A stretch of DNA of 20,403 nucleotides from Ruminococcaceae bacterium UBA6413 (GTDB lineage: Bacteria > Bacillota > Clostridia > Oscillospirales > Ruminococcaceae): assembly GCA_002437415.1 (NCBI GenBank), contig DJPL01000042.1, positions 62,787 to 83,189 on the forward strand, in the 5' to 3' direction. A model generated the notes under the pieces. The model had not been told where the DNA came from and did not search any database. It worked only from the letters and a program-made list of their open reading frames with translations. A program made the position numbers and the translations under genes. The number at the start of each line of letters is the position of its first letter. Positions within the stretch are counted from its first letter, which is position 1. Shown piece by piece: positions 1 through 7,428 of this stretch.

Positions 1-27
1 ACCAAACTGAGCCACACCTCGATGTAA

Positions 28-45
28 CCCTCTTTTTCAAGAGGG
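28..45 (-). terminator. Weak hairpin downstream of pyrE, possible terminator
   Basis: A 7-bp perfect stem (CCCTCTT at 28-34 with AAGAGGG at 39-45) closes a 4-base loop 20 bases beyond the pyrE stop. On the minus strand the stem is followed by only two T residues, so it lacks the U-tract of a standard intrinsic terminator. It could stop or slow transcription or protect the mRNA end. No other structure or gene is visible in bases 1-65. Confidence 0.3.
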
Positions 46-65
46 GGAGAGAGTATATGATCTGA

Positions 66-725
66 TCAATATTCTACGCCGTATGTGCTACGGTACTGTT
101 TCATAGCGTCAAGGTACTGCTTACCTTCGATAACGCCGTTTTCTATGGCACTGATGATGTCGTTGATGTTGACGATTGAGTAAACCTTAACGCCAAAATC
201 CTTACCGGCAGACTGAACTGCGCTTAAGTCGCTGTCAAGTGCCTTTTCCATACGGTCAACTGTGATGACCATTGCTGTAATATTTACGTCAGCCGCACCT
301 TTAAGCTTGGGAAGTACCTCTCTTAAAGCCTTGCCTGATGTCATAACGTCTTCAATAATAACTACCTTGTCGCCGTCGGCAAGCTGTTTTCCTACAAACA
401 TACCACCTTCGCCGTGATCCTTGACTTCTTTTCTGTCAAAGCAGTAGCTTGCGTCAACACCGAACTTGTTGAACAGTGCAACACAAGCGCTTACCGAAAG
501 GGGAATGCCCTTGTAAGCAGGTCCGAACAGAACCTCGGCTTCAATACCGTTGTCGTGGATGCACTCTGCATAGAACTCACCGAGCTTTGCAAGCTGTGCA
601 CCGGTCTTGTAGTTACCTGTGTTTATGAAGTAAGGAGCTTTTCTTCCGCTCTTGAGCGTAAACTCACCGAATGTAAGAACTCCGCTGTCAACCATAAATT
701 TGATGAAACTCTCTTTGTATGTCAT
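66..725 (-). CDS. pyrE: Orotate phosphoribosyltransferase
   Basis: PyrE joins orotate to PRPP to form orotidine 5'-monophosphate, the fifth step of de novo pyrimidine synthesis; it is a cytosolic dimer. The 219-residue product has the normal family length. The type I phosphoribosyltransferase PRPP-binding motif is at residues 121-131 (VVIIEDVMTSG), and the catalytic flexible loop around 98-108 (DRKEVKDHGEG) is intact, as is the FGPAYKG segment near 68-74. I chose the ATG at 725 because AAGGAG lies at 732-737, six bases upstream; an ATG at 746 and a longer reading frame to 815 lack this and would run into the promoter. The gene is separated from other pyrimidine genes and has its own promoter (787-815). 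I see no PyrR-type attenuator in the roughly 55-base leader, only a 4-bp CCGT/ACGG hairpin. Confidence 0.95.
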   Translation of the reverse strand: MTYKESFIKFMVDSGVLTFGEFTLKSGRKAPYFINTGNYKTGAQLAKLGEFYAECIHDNGIEAEVLFGPAYKGIPLSVSACVALFNKFGVDASYCFDRKEVKDHGEGGMFVGKQLADGDKVVIIEDVMTSGKALREVLPKLKGAADVNITAMVITVDRMEKALDSDLSAVQSAGKDFGVKVYSIVNINDIISAIENGVIEGKQYLDAMKQYRSTYGVEY

Positions 726-786
726 ACTGTTCTCCTTATCGGTCATCGCTCCGTCGTTACGGCTACTCCAAAACTTAACGCTATAT

Positions 787-815
787 ATTATAGCATATCG
801 GGCTTGCCTTGTCAA
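787..815 (-). promoter_or_regulatory. Sigma-A type promoter of pyrE
   Basis: On the minus strand, TTGACA (complement of 810-815) and TATAAT (complement of 787-792) are separated by exactly 17 bases, a full match to the housekeeping consensus. Transcription would start near 780, giving a leader of about 55 bases. The -35 box covers the stop codon of the upstream Rrf2-family gene (812-814), so pyrE can be transcribed independently of the rpoD cluster. Confidence 0.9.
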
Positions 816-1219
816 GTCTTTCCGGTAAAATCATCGAATTTGAGCTTTCTGAGCTCTTCGCATACTATGTCGGATATTTTAGCAAAAGCCATACGGTAGT
901 TGCAGGGAAGCCCCTTTTCCGCACGGTTGCAGTTATAGTGACCGTCAAGACAACGGCTGAACATATATGTACCCTCAACAGCCTCGACAACATCGTACAG
1001 CGAAAGCTCCGACGGTGCTTTCCTAAGCTCATATCCGCCTTTAGTGCCCTTGTATGAGTTTACTATGTTCGCAGAGCCGAGCTTTCTGAGTATCTTCATA
1101 GCGAAGGTCTGCGGAACGGAGGTTTTTTCCGAGATCGTCTTTGCGTCCAGTCTTCCGGAGTTCTTTGCCATAAAATCGACTATTCTTATAGCATAGTCGG
1201 TTTCAAGAGTAATGTGCAT
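812..1219 (-). CDS. Rrf2-family transcriptional regulator with three cysteines
   Basis: A 135-residue protein with the Rrf2 layout: an N-terminal winged helix-turn-helix (about residues 1-65, with the usual KGxxGGYxL wing at 57-64), a dimerisation helix, and a cysteine loop. Cys90, Cys97 and Cys106 fall where IscR, NsrR and RsrR bind an iron-sulfur cluster; spacing is 6 and 8 residues rather than the 5 and 5 of IscR/NsrR. A role as an Fe-S, nitric oxide or redox sensor is therefore plausible, but the target genes are unknown and I see no obvious operator here. The ATG at 1219 has AGGAG at 1226-1230 before it. It starts 13 bases after rpoD and is probably on the same transcript. CymR-like cysteine-metabolism regulators belong to the same family but usually lack this Cys triad. 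Confidence 0.9.
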   Translation of the reverse strand: MHITLETDYAIRIVDFMAKNSGRLDAKTISEKTSVPQTFAMKILRKLGSANIVNSYKGTKGGYELRKAPSELSLYDVVEAVEGTYMFSRCLDGHYNCNRAEKGLPCNYRMAFAKISDIVCEELRKLKFDDFTGKT

Positions 1220-1232
1220 CTGCTACTCCTTA

Positions 1233-2309
1233 TCAGTCCAGAAAGTCTTTCAGCTTTTTGCTTCTTGAAGGGTGTCTGAGCTTTCTGAGCGCCTTTGCCT
1301 CTATCTGTCTGATACGCTCTCTTGTTACGTCAAATTCCTTGCCTACCTCTTCGAGAGTTCTCGGTCTGCCGTCTTCAAGACCGAATCTTAAACGCAGTAC
1401 CTTTTCTTCACGGGGAGTGAGTGTGCCGAGTATCTCGCTGAGCTGCTCCTTGAGAAGCGTTCTTGATGCGGCTTCTGCGGGTGCGGGAGCGTCCTCATCG
1501 GGGATAAAGTCGCCTAAGTGGCTGTCCTCCTCTTCGCCGATAGGAGTTTCGAGCGAAACGGGATCCTGCGAAATTCTGAGTATTTCTCTTACTCTGTCGA
1601 CCGTTATGCCAAGTCTTTCGGCTATTTCCTTGGGTGTAGGCTCGTGACCGTTTTCGTGCAGGAGCTGGCTTGATACCTTCTTTACCTTTGTGATTGTTTC
1701 GACCATATGAACAGGTATTCTGATGGTTCTTGCCTGGTCGGCGATAGAACGCGTGATAGCCTGTCTTATCCACCATGTAGCGTATGTCGAGAACTTGTAG
1801 CCCTTGGTGTAGTCAAACTTCTCGACTGCCTTGATAAGACCGAGGTTGCCCTCCTGGATAAGGTCGAGGAACTGCATACCTCTTCCGACATATCTTTTTG
1901 CTATGCTTACAACAAGTCTGAGGTTAGCCTCGCTCAGACGCTTTCTTGCGTACTTGTCGCCCTGAGCCATACGTGTTGCAAGCTCGATTTCTTCCTCAGC
2001 CGTAAGGAGAGGTACACGGCCTATCTCTTTAAGATAGATTTTTACAGGGTCGTCAATAGCGATACCCTCGGACGAAAGTGAGGATTCAAAGTCGTCGCTG
2101 TCCGTAAAGTCGAGCGCGCTGTCGAGATCTTCATCTGCCGTGAAGTCGTCCACGATCTCAATGTTGCTGCTTTCAAAATCATCGTAGAGCTTGTTTATTT
2201 CGTCTGCGTCGAAGTCAAGCTCTTCAAGCACGTCGGTAATTTCCTTTGTGGTAAGCTTACCGTTCTGCTTGCCGTGATTTATGAGTTCGTTTATTTTGCT
2301 GTCTGCCAT
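1233..2309 (-). CDS. rpoD: RNA polymerase primary sigma factor (sigma-70/SigA)
   Basis: This sigma factor directs RNA polymerase to housekeeping promoters such as those seen at 787-815 and 9399-9427. In its 358 residues: an acidic region 1.1-like N-terminus (about 1-80), region 1.2 (86-118, starting DPVKIYLKEIG), region 2 with the -10-binding helix (about 125-195, NLRLVVSIAKRY and YATWWIRQAI), region 3 (200-280), and region 4 with the -35-binding helix-turn-helix (about 290-355, containing DVTRERIRQIEAKALRKLR). The length matches Gram-positive SigA; there is no large non-conserved insert of the proteobacterial kind. The ATG at 2309 follows AAAGGA with a 9-base spacer and lies 14 bases after dnaG. 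The dgt-dnaG-rpoD order resembles the macromolecular synthesis operon of Firmicutes. Confidence 0.97.
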   Translation of the reverse strand: MADSKINELINHGKQNGKLTTKEITDVLEELDFDADEINKLYDDFESSNIEIVDDFTADEDLDSALDFTDSDDFESSLSSEGIAIDDPVKIYLKEIGRVPLLTAEEEIELATRMAQGDKYARKRLSEANLRLVVSIAKRYVGRGMQFLDLIQEGNLGLIKAVEKFDYTKGYKFSTYATWWIRQAITRSIADQARTIRIPVHMVETITKVKKVSSQLLHENGHEPTPKEIAERLGITVDRVREILRISQDPVSLETPIGEEEDSHLGDFIPDEDAPAPAEAASRTLLKEQLSEILGTLTPREEKVLRLRFGLEDGRPRTLEEVGKEFDVTRERIRQIEAKALRKLRHPSRSKKLKDFLD

Positions 2310-2323
2310 ATTTATCTTTCCTT

Positions 2324-4084
2324 TCAGGATTTTTTGTTCTTTATTCTGTCGGCGAATTGCCTAAGCTCGTCTGCCGACATATCGGTCACTTTCTTTGTCT
2401 GCTTCTTATCTCTGTATTTTATAAGTACATTAAGATAATCGTTCAGTCTGTCCACGCTGTACGGTAAATTATTGTTATCGTGTATCAGCTTGTATATTGA
2501 TGCCACTTCCTCCGCAGTATATCTTTCGGAGAGCACCGAAACATCGTTTGAAAGCCCGCATGATATCATCGCCGTAAGGTCGATGAACAACCGCTTGTTG
2601 AAGTCGGTCACGAAGTCGTCCGAGCTTATCTTATCGGTGATCTTCTTCAGAAAATCGGGGGAGTGGAACAAAAACGCTATTATGCCGCGTTCTGCCTGTG
2701 TTTCGACAGGGAAGCGCGAAGAGTCGGGATTTATCTTATCCCTTGTGCGTGTTCCGTTTATTATCTCTCTGCGGCGGTCGTTTTCCTTTGTCCTGTACCG
2801 CCTGCGCAGTATCTGATTTACTGCAAGGTCAACATTCGCGCGGTTTACATCGCACTCCTGTGCTATAGTCGAAATATAGACCGCACGGTCGATGGAGCTG
2901 TTTATGTTGGCGATAAATTCAACGGCTTTTTTCAGATATTCGGATTTTCCCTCGGGGGTTGTCAGATCTATGGCGGAGCGAAGCTTCTTAAGCTCGTATT
3001 CCATACCCGACTCACTGCCGTCTATCAACATTCCGAATGCTTCTTTACCGAATTTTTTTATATATTCGTCGGGGTCTTTCGCACCCTGCATTGTAAGAAC
3101 GTTAGCCGTTATACCTACCTTATCGAGAATATTCATTGCTCGCGCCGTAGCTTTCTGCCCCGCGTCATCGCTGTCATATGCCAGTACGACCTTTTTAAAG
3201 CCGAGGTTTGCTATTGTCCGCGCATGAGCGTCCGTCATAGCTGTACCGCAGGTCGCAACGGCATTTTTAAAGCCCGCCTGAAACATTGCGATAACGTCAA
3301 GGTTTCCCTCGCACATTATCAGCGTATTTCCGCCTGCGTTCTTCGCGTGGTTCAGGCTGTACAGGAATGTACTTTTATTATATACTGCTGTCGCTTTAGT
3401 ATTAAGGTACTTCCTGTTATCATCTCCTCCTATAACGCGCCCGGAAAATCCGACAATGTTACCTCTTACATCAATAAACGGAAACATTACTCTGTACTTG
3501 AAAAAATCAAAGTAATTGTCGCTTTTTGACGATTTTGAGAGGAGCGATGCTTCTTCCATCTCCGCGTCACCGTATCCGAGCGAATGCATATGGTTTTTAA
3601 GGGTATCCCAGCTGTCGGGAGCATAACCAAGACCGTATGTCCGTATCGTATGATCGGTAAGTCCTCTGCCGTAAAGGTAATCAAGACCTTCCTTGCCGGC
3701 GGGGGAGTAGAGATATTTGTGGAAGAACCTGCCCGCTTCACGGTTCATCTCAAGCGTTCTTGAACGCTTTTTCGCGCCGTCATCACCGCCGTCCTCGGGC
3801 ATCGGTATGCCGACCCTCTGCGCAAGAAGCTTTACGCTTTCTATGTAATCGAGATGCTCGTAAAGCCGTATGAAATTTATAACATCTCCCGCCGCACCGC
3901 AGCCGAAGCAGTAAAAGCTCTGCGTCGCGGTATATATGTGGCATGAGGGGGTTTTTTCCGAATGGAAGGGACAGTTGCAGATGTAGTCCGCGCCTGTCTT
4001 TTTTAGCGGTACATATGATGATATCACATCATATATATCGTTGCTTTCTTTGACTCTTAAAAGAAAGTCCTCCGATATACGCAT
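2324..4084 (-). CDS. dnaG: DNA primase
   Basis: DnaG makes the RNA primers for chromosome replication at the fork. The 586-residue product has the CHC2 zinc-binding domain at the N-terminus (Cys38, His41, Cys59, Cys62), then the primase core with the TOPRIM metal site (Glu259 in CEGNLD and the Asp304-x-Asp306 pair in AYDSDDAG), and a C-terminal helical region from about 450 that should bind the DnaB helicase. I start it at the ATG at 4084, preceded by GAAAGGA; a longer frame reaching 4165 would overlap dgt and adds residues unlike any primase. It begins 28 bases after dgt and is followed 14 bases later by rpoD, suggesting co-transcription. Confidence 0.96.
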   Translation of the reverse strand: MRISEDFLLRVKESNDIYDVISSYVPLKKTGADYICNCPFHSEKTPSCHIYTATQSFYCFGCGAAGDVINFIRLYEHLDYIESVKLLAQRVGIPMPEDGGDDGAKKRSRTLEMNREAGRFFHKYLYSPAGKEGLDYLYGRGLTDHTIRTYGLGYAPDSWDTLKNHMHSLGYGDAEMEEASLLSKSSKSDNYFDFFKYRVMFPFIDVRGNIVGFSGRVIGGDDNRKYLNTKATAVYNKSTFLYSLNHAKNAGGNTLIMCEGNLDVIAMFQAGFKNAVATCGTAMTDAHARTIANLGFKKVVLAYDSDDAGQKATARAMNILDKVGITANVLTMQGAKDPDEYIKKFGKEAFGMLIDGSESGMEYELKKLRSAIDLTTPEGKSEYLKKAVEFIANINSSIDRAVYISTIAQECDVNRANVDLAVNQILRRRYRTKENDRRREIINGTRTRDKINPDSSRFPVETQAERGIIAFLFHSPDFLKKITDKISSDDFVTDFNKRLFIDLTAMISCGLSNDVSVLSERYTAEEVASIYKLIHDNNNLPYSVDRLNDYLNVLIKYRDKKQTKKVTDMSADELRQFADRIKNKKS

Positions 4085-4112
4085 CGTTTTTCCTTTCTTT
4101 ATCCGTTTAATA

Positions 4113-5111
4113 TCAATATGACCAGCTTTTCGGGATACAAAGCTCCTTGAAGTAGTCGACCGCAAAGTCGTCTGTCATTCCGCTTATAAAGTCGCAGACT
4201 GCGCGTTCCTTGCCGTATTCCTTTGCAAAGCCGATATAAAGCTCGGGCATTTTCTCGGGAGAATTTATGAAGTATCTGTACAAATACTCGACTATATGGC
4301 ACGCCTTGCCTTTTTCGGCATTCGTGCGTGGAGCAAAGTACACATAGTCAAACATAAACTTTCTTAGCTCGTCGTGTGCTTGTTTTGTCACATCGTCGTA
4401 TCGTATGATATCTGTACTGTTGGCGATTATCGACTTGATAAGCGTAGTTATACGCCGGCTTTTTGTTTCGCCGAGCACCGATATAGGACCTTTAGGCAGA
4501 TCCTCCTGTCTGAGCACTCCGCCTCTTATCGCGTCTTCGATATCGTGATTTATGTACGCTATCTTGTCGCTGAACTTCACGACCTGCCCCTCAAGCGTTT
4601 TCGCTGTCGCGTTGGTGTGGCATAAAATGCCGTCAATGACCTCATCGGTAAGATTAAGACCCTTGCCGTTCTTCTCAATCACCTCGACCACGCGCTTGCT
4701 TTGCTCGTAATGTCGGAAATGTCCGGGGATAAGCTGGTCGAGCGTTCGCTCGCCGTCATGACCGAACGGGGTGTGACCCAAATCGTGTCCGAGCGCTATC
4801 GCTTCGGTGAGATCCTCGTTGAGCCGTAATGCTCTTGCGATCGTCCGCGCTATCTGCGAAACCTCAAGAGTGTGCGTAAGGCGCGTCCTGTAATGATCCG
4901 ATTTCGGTATCAGAAAGACCTGCGTCTTGTGCTTCAGTCGCCTGAAAGAGTTGCAGTGTATAATTCTGTCGCGATCCCTCTGGAAGTCGGTGCGGATATC
5001 GCAGGGAGCTTCGTATACCTTTCTGCCTGCCGAGTCTGTGCTCTTGCAGGCATATGGCGAAAGCGTCATATTTTCAATCTCCTCGGTTATCTCACGAGGT
5101 AATTTATCCAT
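4113..5111 (-). CDS. dgt: Deoxyguanosinetriphosphate triphosphohydrolase-like HD protein
   Basis: Family members hydrolyse dNTPs, typically dGTP, to the nucleoside and triphosphate, and so influence dNTP pools. The 332-residue protein shows the complete HD metal site: His80 (LTHTLEVSQIART), the His109-Asp110 pair (GHDLGHTPFGHDGE), and Asp182 (KFSDKIAYINHD). It belongs to the shorter Gram-positive dgt-like type rather than the roughly 500-residue E. coli enzyme, so substrate range is uncertain. The ATG at 5111 is chosen because AAAGGG lies ten bases upstream; a GTG at 5120 in the same frame is too close to that site. It heads the dgt-dnaG-rpoD string, and linking dNTP turnover to primase is a common Firmicute arrangement. 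Confidence 0.93.
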   Translation of the reverse strand: MDKLPREITEEIENMTLSPYACKSTDSAGRKVYEAPCDIRTDFQRDRDRIIHCNSFRRLKHKTQVFLIPKSDHYRTRLTHTLEVSQIARTIARALRLNEDLTEAIALGHDLGHTPFGHDGERTLDQLIPGHFRHYEQSKRVVEVIEKNGKGLNLTDEVIDGILCHTNATAKTLEGQVVKFSDKIAYINHDIEDAIRGGVLRQEDLPKGPISVLGETKSRRITTLIKSIIANSTDIIRYDDVTKQAHDELRKFMFDYVYFAPRTNAEKGKACHIVEYLYRYFINSPEKMPELYIGFAKEYGKERAVCDFISGMTDDFAVDYFKELCIPKSWSY

Positions 5112-5221
5112 GCAGAACACACCCTTTCATCGCTGTATGTGACAAATCAAAGATGAGCGGCACCTGTATCGTTCATCTTCATAAATAATATACTGAGGAT
5201 TTTTATAAAAGTCCTTTAATT

Positions 5222-5239
5222 TTTTAAAAATTTTTAAAA
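5222..5239. repeat. 18-base all-A/T perfect palindrome at the yigZ stop
   Basis: TTTTAAAAATTTTTAAAA reads the same on both strands and overlaps the last bases of yigZ. It lies at the edge of the 122-base gap between yigZ and dgt (5112-5233), which is strongly A/T rich. I see no convincing promoter in that gap for dgt, so dgt-dnaG-rpoD may depend on read-through or on a weak promoter. An all-A/T stem would be unstable as RNA; intrinsic DNA bending is as likely a role as any. Confidence 0.4.
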
Positions 5240-5851
5240 TTCGACATAACCGCTGCTGAGCTTCTCTATTTTCACCTTTCCGTTGCACCTGTCGATAAGC
5301 TTCGCGGTAAGTCCTTCGGTCAGATCTGTTTTGACATCGGCGTATACGCATACGCTGTCGGTGTACTCGGTGTCGCGGATAACAGCTTCATATTCGGGGA
5401 GGGCAGAGCTTATTATGCCGTACATGGTGTAGTCACAGCTTATCTTAAGGCTGTCGGCAACCTCCATCGTGACAATTTCCGCGTTTGCAAGAGCTGTTGA
5501 CGCACCTTTTGAGTAGGCGTGAACAAGTCCGCCTGTGCCGAGCAGGATACCTCCGAAATAACGGGTCACCACGCAAACAACGTCTGTTATGCTGTTTTTG
5601 GAAAGCACGTCATAGATAGGCATACCCGCAGTGCCGCCCGGCTCGCCGTCGTCGCTGTGTCTACCCGTGTTGTTATGGCGCAGAATATAGGCATAGCAGT
5701 TGTGCGTTGCCTTTCTGTGCATGGCTCTTATCTCGTTTATAAATGCCACGGCTTCTTCTTCGGTGGCGGCAGGGGATATGTAGCCTATAAACTCCGATTT
5801 CTTCTCCGTGAACGAAGCTTCGGTGCGCTTTCTTATCGTCTTGTAGCTCAA
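5234..5851 (-). CDS. yigZ: YigZ/IMPACT-family protein
   Basis: A 205-residue member of the UPF0029/IMPACT family (E. coli YigZ, B. subtilis YvyE). The family is linked to translation or stress control through homology to eukaryotic IMPACT, but its bacterial biochemical role is not settled. The N-terminal IMPACT domain shows the usual KKSEFIGYI opening and the signature DDGEPGGTAGMPI near residues 67-79, followed by VTRYFGGILLGTGGLVHAY; the C-terminal part matches the ferredoxin-like DUF1949 domain. The start is a TTG at 5851: an in-frame TAG lies just upstream, no ATG gives the conserved N-terminus, and AGGGG stands a few bases before it. It begins 12 bases after the coiled-coil gene. Confidence 0.9.
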   Translation of the reverse strand: MSYKTIRKRTEASFTEKKSEFIGYISPAATEEEAVAFINEIRAMHRKATHNCYAYILRHNNTGRHSDDGEPGGTAGMPIYDVLSKNSITDVVCVVTRYFGGILLGTGGLVHAYSKGASTALANAEIVTMEVADSLKISCDYTMYGIISSALPEYEAVIRDTEYTDSVCVYADVKTDLTEGLTAKLIDRCNGKVKIEKLSSGYVEF

Positions 5852-5863
5852 TATCCGCCCCTA

Positions 5864-6316
5864 TCAGCCCTTTGTGCCCTTTAATGCCGCGCGCGTCTTT
5901 CTGACATCTGTAAGATTGCCGGTAAGAAGCTCGTCAACTCTGCTGAGCATATTCTCAACATAGTCGTTTGTGGCGCTTCTGATCTCCTTGGACTTTGTCT
6001 GTGCCGCTGTAAGTATCTCGTGCGCTCTCTGCTGAGCCTGCTTTGTTATTACTTCTTCCGATACCATTACCTTGGCTTTATCTTCAGCCTTTCTTATGAT
6101 GCTCTCGGCTTCTGCCTTAGCGTCGTTTATAATGATTCTGCGGTCATTTACAAGCGCCTGTGCCTGCTTGATTTCTCCGGGGAGATTAAGTCTTACCTGT
6201 CTTACAAGCTCTCTGAACTGCTCGACATCGATAAGCGATCTGCCTCCTGTAAGAGGGATATTCTTGGATCTGTCAAGCTCGTCATCCATTGCTTCAAGTA
6301 TTTCTTCGATGCTCAT
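5864..6316 (-). CDS. Coiled-coil protein resembling ATP synthase stalk subunits (function unknown)
   Basis: A 150-residue, charged, alanine-rich and almost entirely helical protein with no membrane segment or signal peptide. Residues about 45-120 carry long heptad-like runs (AKAEAESIIRKAEDKAKVMV), similar in style to F-type subunit b or V-type E/G stalks, which is why such genes are often labelled ATPase. That similarity may only reflect coiled-coil composition. Proteins of this type commonly sit beside coaD in clostridia, but I do not know their function. ATG at 6316 with AAAGGA ten bases upstream. It is far from the true ATPase operon in this window and on the other strand, so a stalk role there is not supported. 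Confidence 0.75.
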   Translation of the reverse strand: MSIEEILEAMDDELDRSKNIPLTGGRSLIDVEQFRELVRQVRLNLPGEIKQAQALVNDRRIIINDAKAEAESIIRKAEDKAKVMVSEEVITKQAQQRAHEILTAAQTKSKEIRSATNDYVENMLSRVDELLTGNLTDVRKTRAALKGTKG

Positions 6317-6358
6317 TTTAATACCGTCCTTTCAAAATTACATTTATTGTTATCCGCA

Positions 6359-6847
6359 TCAATAGCGTTTCAGTCTTTCGTTAATTCTGTCGAGTATGCA
6401 CTCGGGAACAAAGTCGCTTATATCGCCGCCGAACATTGCTATCTGCTTTACCATACTTGACGACAGATAGGTATATTCGCTCTTTGATGTAAGGAATATC
6501 GTTTCAGCCTTGTAGCAAAGCTTCCTGTTTGCCTGCGCCATCTGAAATTCATACTCAAAATCCGATATAGCGCGCAGACCCTTTACAATTACATCTGCGC
6601 CCTTTTCGTTGAAGTAGTCTATAAGCAGACCCTCGTTGCTGTCGACTTCAACGTTGCCGATGCCCTCGGCAACCACGCTTTCGCGCAGGAACTGCTTTCT
6701 TTCTTCGATCGTAAAGCTGCACGGCTTGAGCGGGTTTACCGACACAAGCACTATTACTTTATCAAAAAGCTTTGACGCTCTCGAAATTATTTCAAGGTGT
6801 CCGTATGTTACCGGGTCAAAGCTGCCGGGATATATCGCTGTCTTCAT
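6359..6847 (-). CDS. coaD: Pantetheine-phosphate adenylyltransferase
   Basis: CoaD transfers AMP from ATP to 4'-phosphopantetheine, giving dephospho-CoA, the penultimate step of coenzyme A synthesis. The 162-residue protein has the usual length and the nucleotidyltransferase signature at the N-terminus (YPGSFDPVTYGHLEI, with His17 of the T/HxGH motif), the RAISDFEYEFQMAQANR segment, and the C-terminal SSSMVKQI counterpart of the ISSTxVR motif. ATG at 6847 with GAGGA upstream, three bases after the rsmD stop. The rsmD-coaD pair is widespread in bacteria and supports both calls. Confidence 0.97.
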   Translation of the reverse strand: MKTAIYPGSFDPVTYGHLEIISRASKLFDKVIVLVSVNPLKPCSFTIEERKQFLRESVVAEGIGNVEVDSNEGLLIDYFNEKGADVIVKGLRAISDFEYEFQMAQANRKLCYKAETIFLTSKSEYTYLSSSMVKQIAMFGGDISDFVPECILDRINERLKRY

Positions 6848-6850
6848 ATA

Positions 6851-7405
6851 TTATTCCTCATCTTCATTCTGTGGTTTTCTGTAGAAAGTAAGACTGCTCT
6901 TGCCGTACTTCTTTGATTTTGTGATAACAAATCCGTTTATTTCCTCGGGAAGTCTGCAACCCGGCTCGTGTTCGCATACGATAACACCTGTGTCGTTCAT
7001 CCTTTCCGTAAGTGCGGGAAGAGAACGCTGTATCAGGCTTTTTTCATACGGCGGGTCGAGCAGGGCAATGTCAAATTTCTCGCCTGTGGTTCTTAAGAAT
7101 GCCGAGTTCGGCATATTGACAATTTCGCATTGGCTGTCAAAGCCGACATAGGAAACATTCTGCTTTATGAATTTAACAGAGGTCTGACTGCTGTCGACAA
7201 GATATGCCTTTTTAGCGCCGCGGCTTACAGCTTCGATACCGAGTTGACCCGAGCCCGCAAACAGATCAAGCACGGTGCTCCCCTCTATCTCAAACTGTAT
7301 GGCACTGAATATAGCTTCTTTTACGCTGTCCTTTGTCGGGCGGACATCAAGCCCTTCGGGGGCAATCAGCTTTCTGCCCCTGGCTGTGCCTGTTATTACT
7401 CTCAT
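6851..7405 (-). CDS. rsmD: 16S rRNA (guanine966-N2)-methyltransferase RsmD
   Basis: RsmD methylates G966 of 16S rRNA during 30S assembly using S-adenosylmethionine. The 184-residue protein shows the Rossmann-type SAM motif I at residues 47-56 (DLFAGSGQLG) and the catalytic DPPY motif at 117-120. The N-terminus MRVITGTARGRKL is characteristic. I choose the ATG at 7405 because GAAAGGA precedes it; an in-frame TTG at 7432 would overlap the uvrC stop and adds an untypical extension. It lies between uvrC and coaD with very small gaps, so it is most likely co-transcribed with them. Confidence 0.95.
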   Translation of the reverse strand: MRVITGTARGRKLIAPEGLDVRPTKDSVKEAIFSAIQFEIEGSTVLDLFAGSGQLGIEAVSRGAKKAYLVDSSQTSVKFIKQNVSYVGFDSQCEIVNMPNSAFLRTTGEKFDIALLDPPYEKSLIQRSLPALTERMNDTGVIVCEHEPGCRLPEEINGFVITKSKKYGKSSLTFYRKPQNEDEE

Positions 7406-7428
7406 CTTATTTCCTTTCTTTTGTCCGG

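Noticed and set aside
726..815. Longer N-terminus for pyrE
   Set aside because: The extra 30 residues would be read through the promoter and leader, and the ATG at 725 has a near-ideal AAGGAG and the family N-terminus.
2663..3529. 288-codon open frame on the plus strand
   Set aside because: Opposite dnaG, cysteine- and tyrosine-rich with no recognisable domain; explained by the codon use of dnaG.
5196..5227. Terminator-like hairpin AGGA...TCCT with following T residues
   Set aside because: The T-rich side is on the plus strand, where no gene precedes it; on the minus strand the stem has a mismatch and no U-tract.
5864..6316. Treating the coiled-coil protein as a stalk subunit of the ATPase in this window
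   Set aside because: The operon already encodes E and a G/H-like subunit, and this gene is on the opposite strand among unrelated genes.
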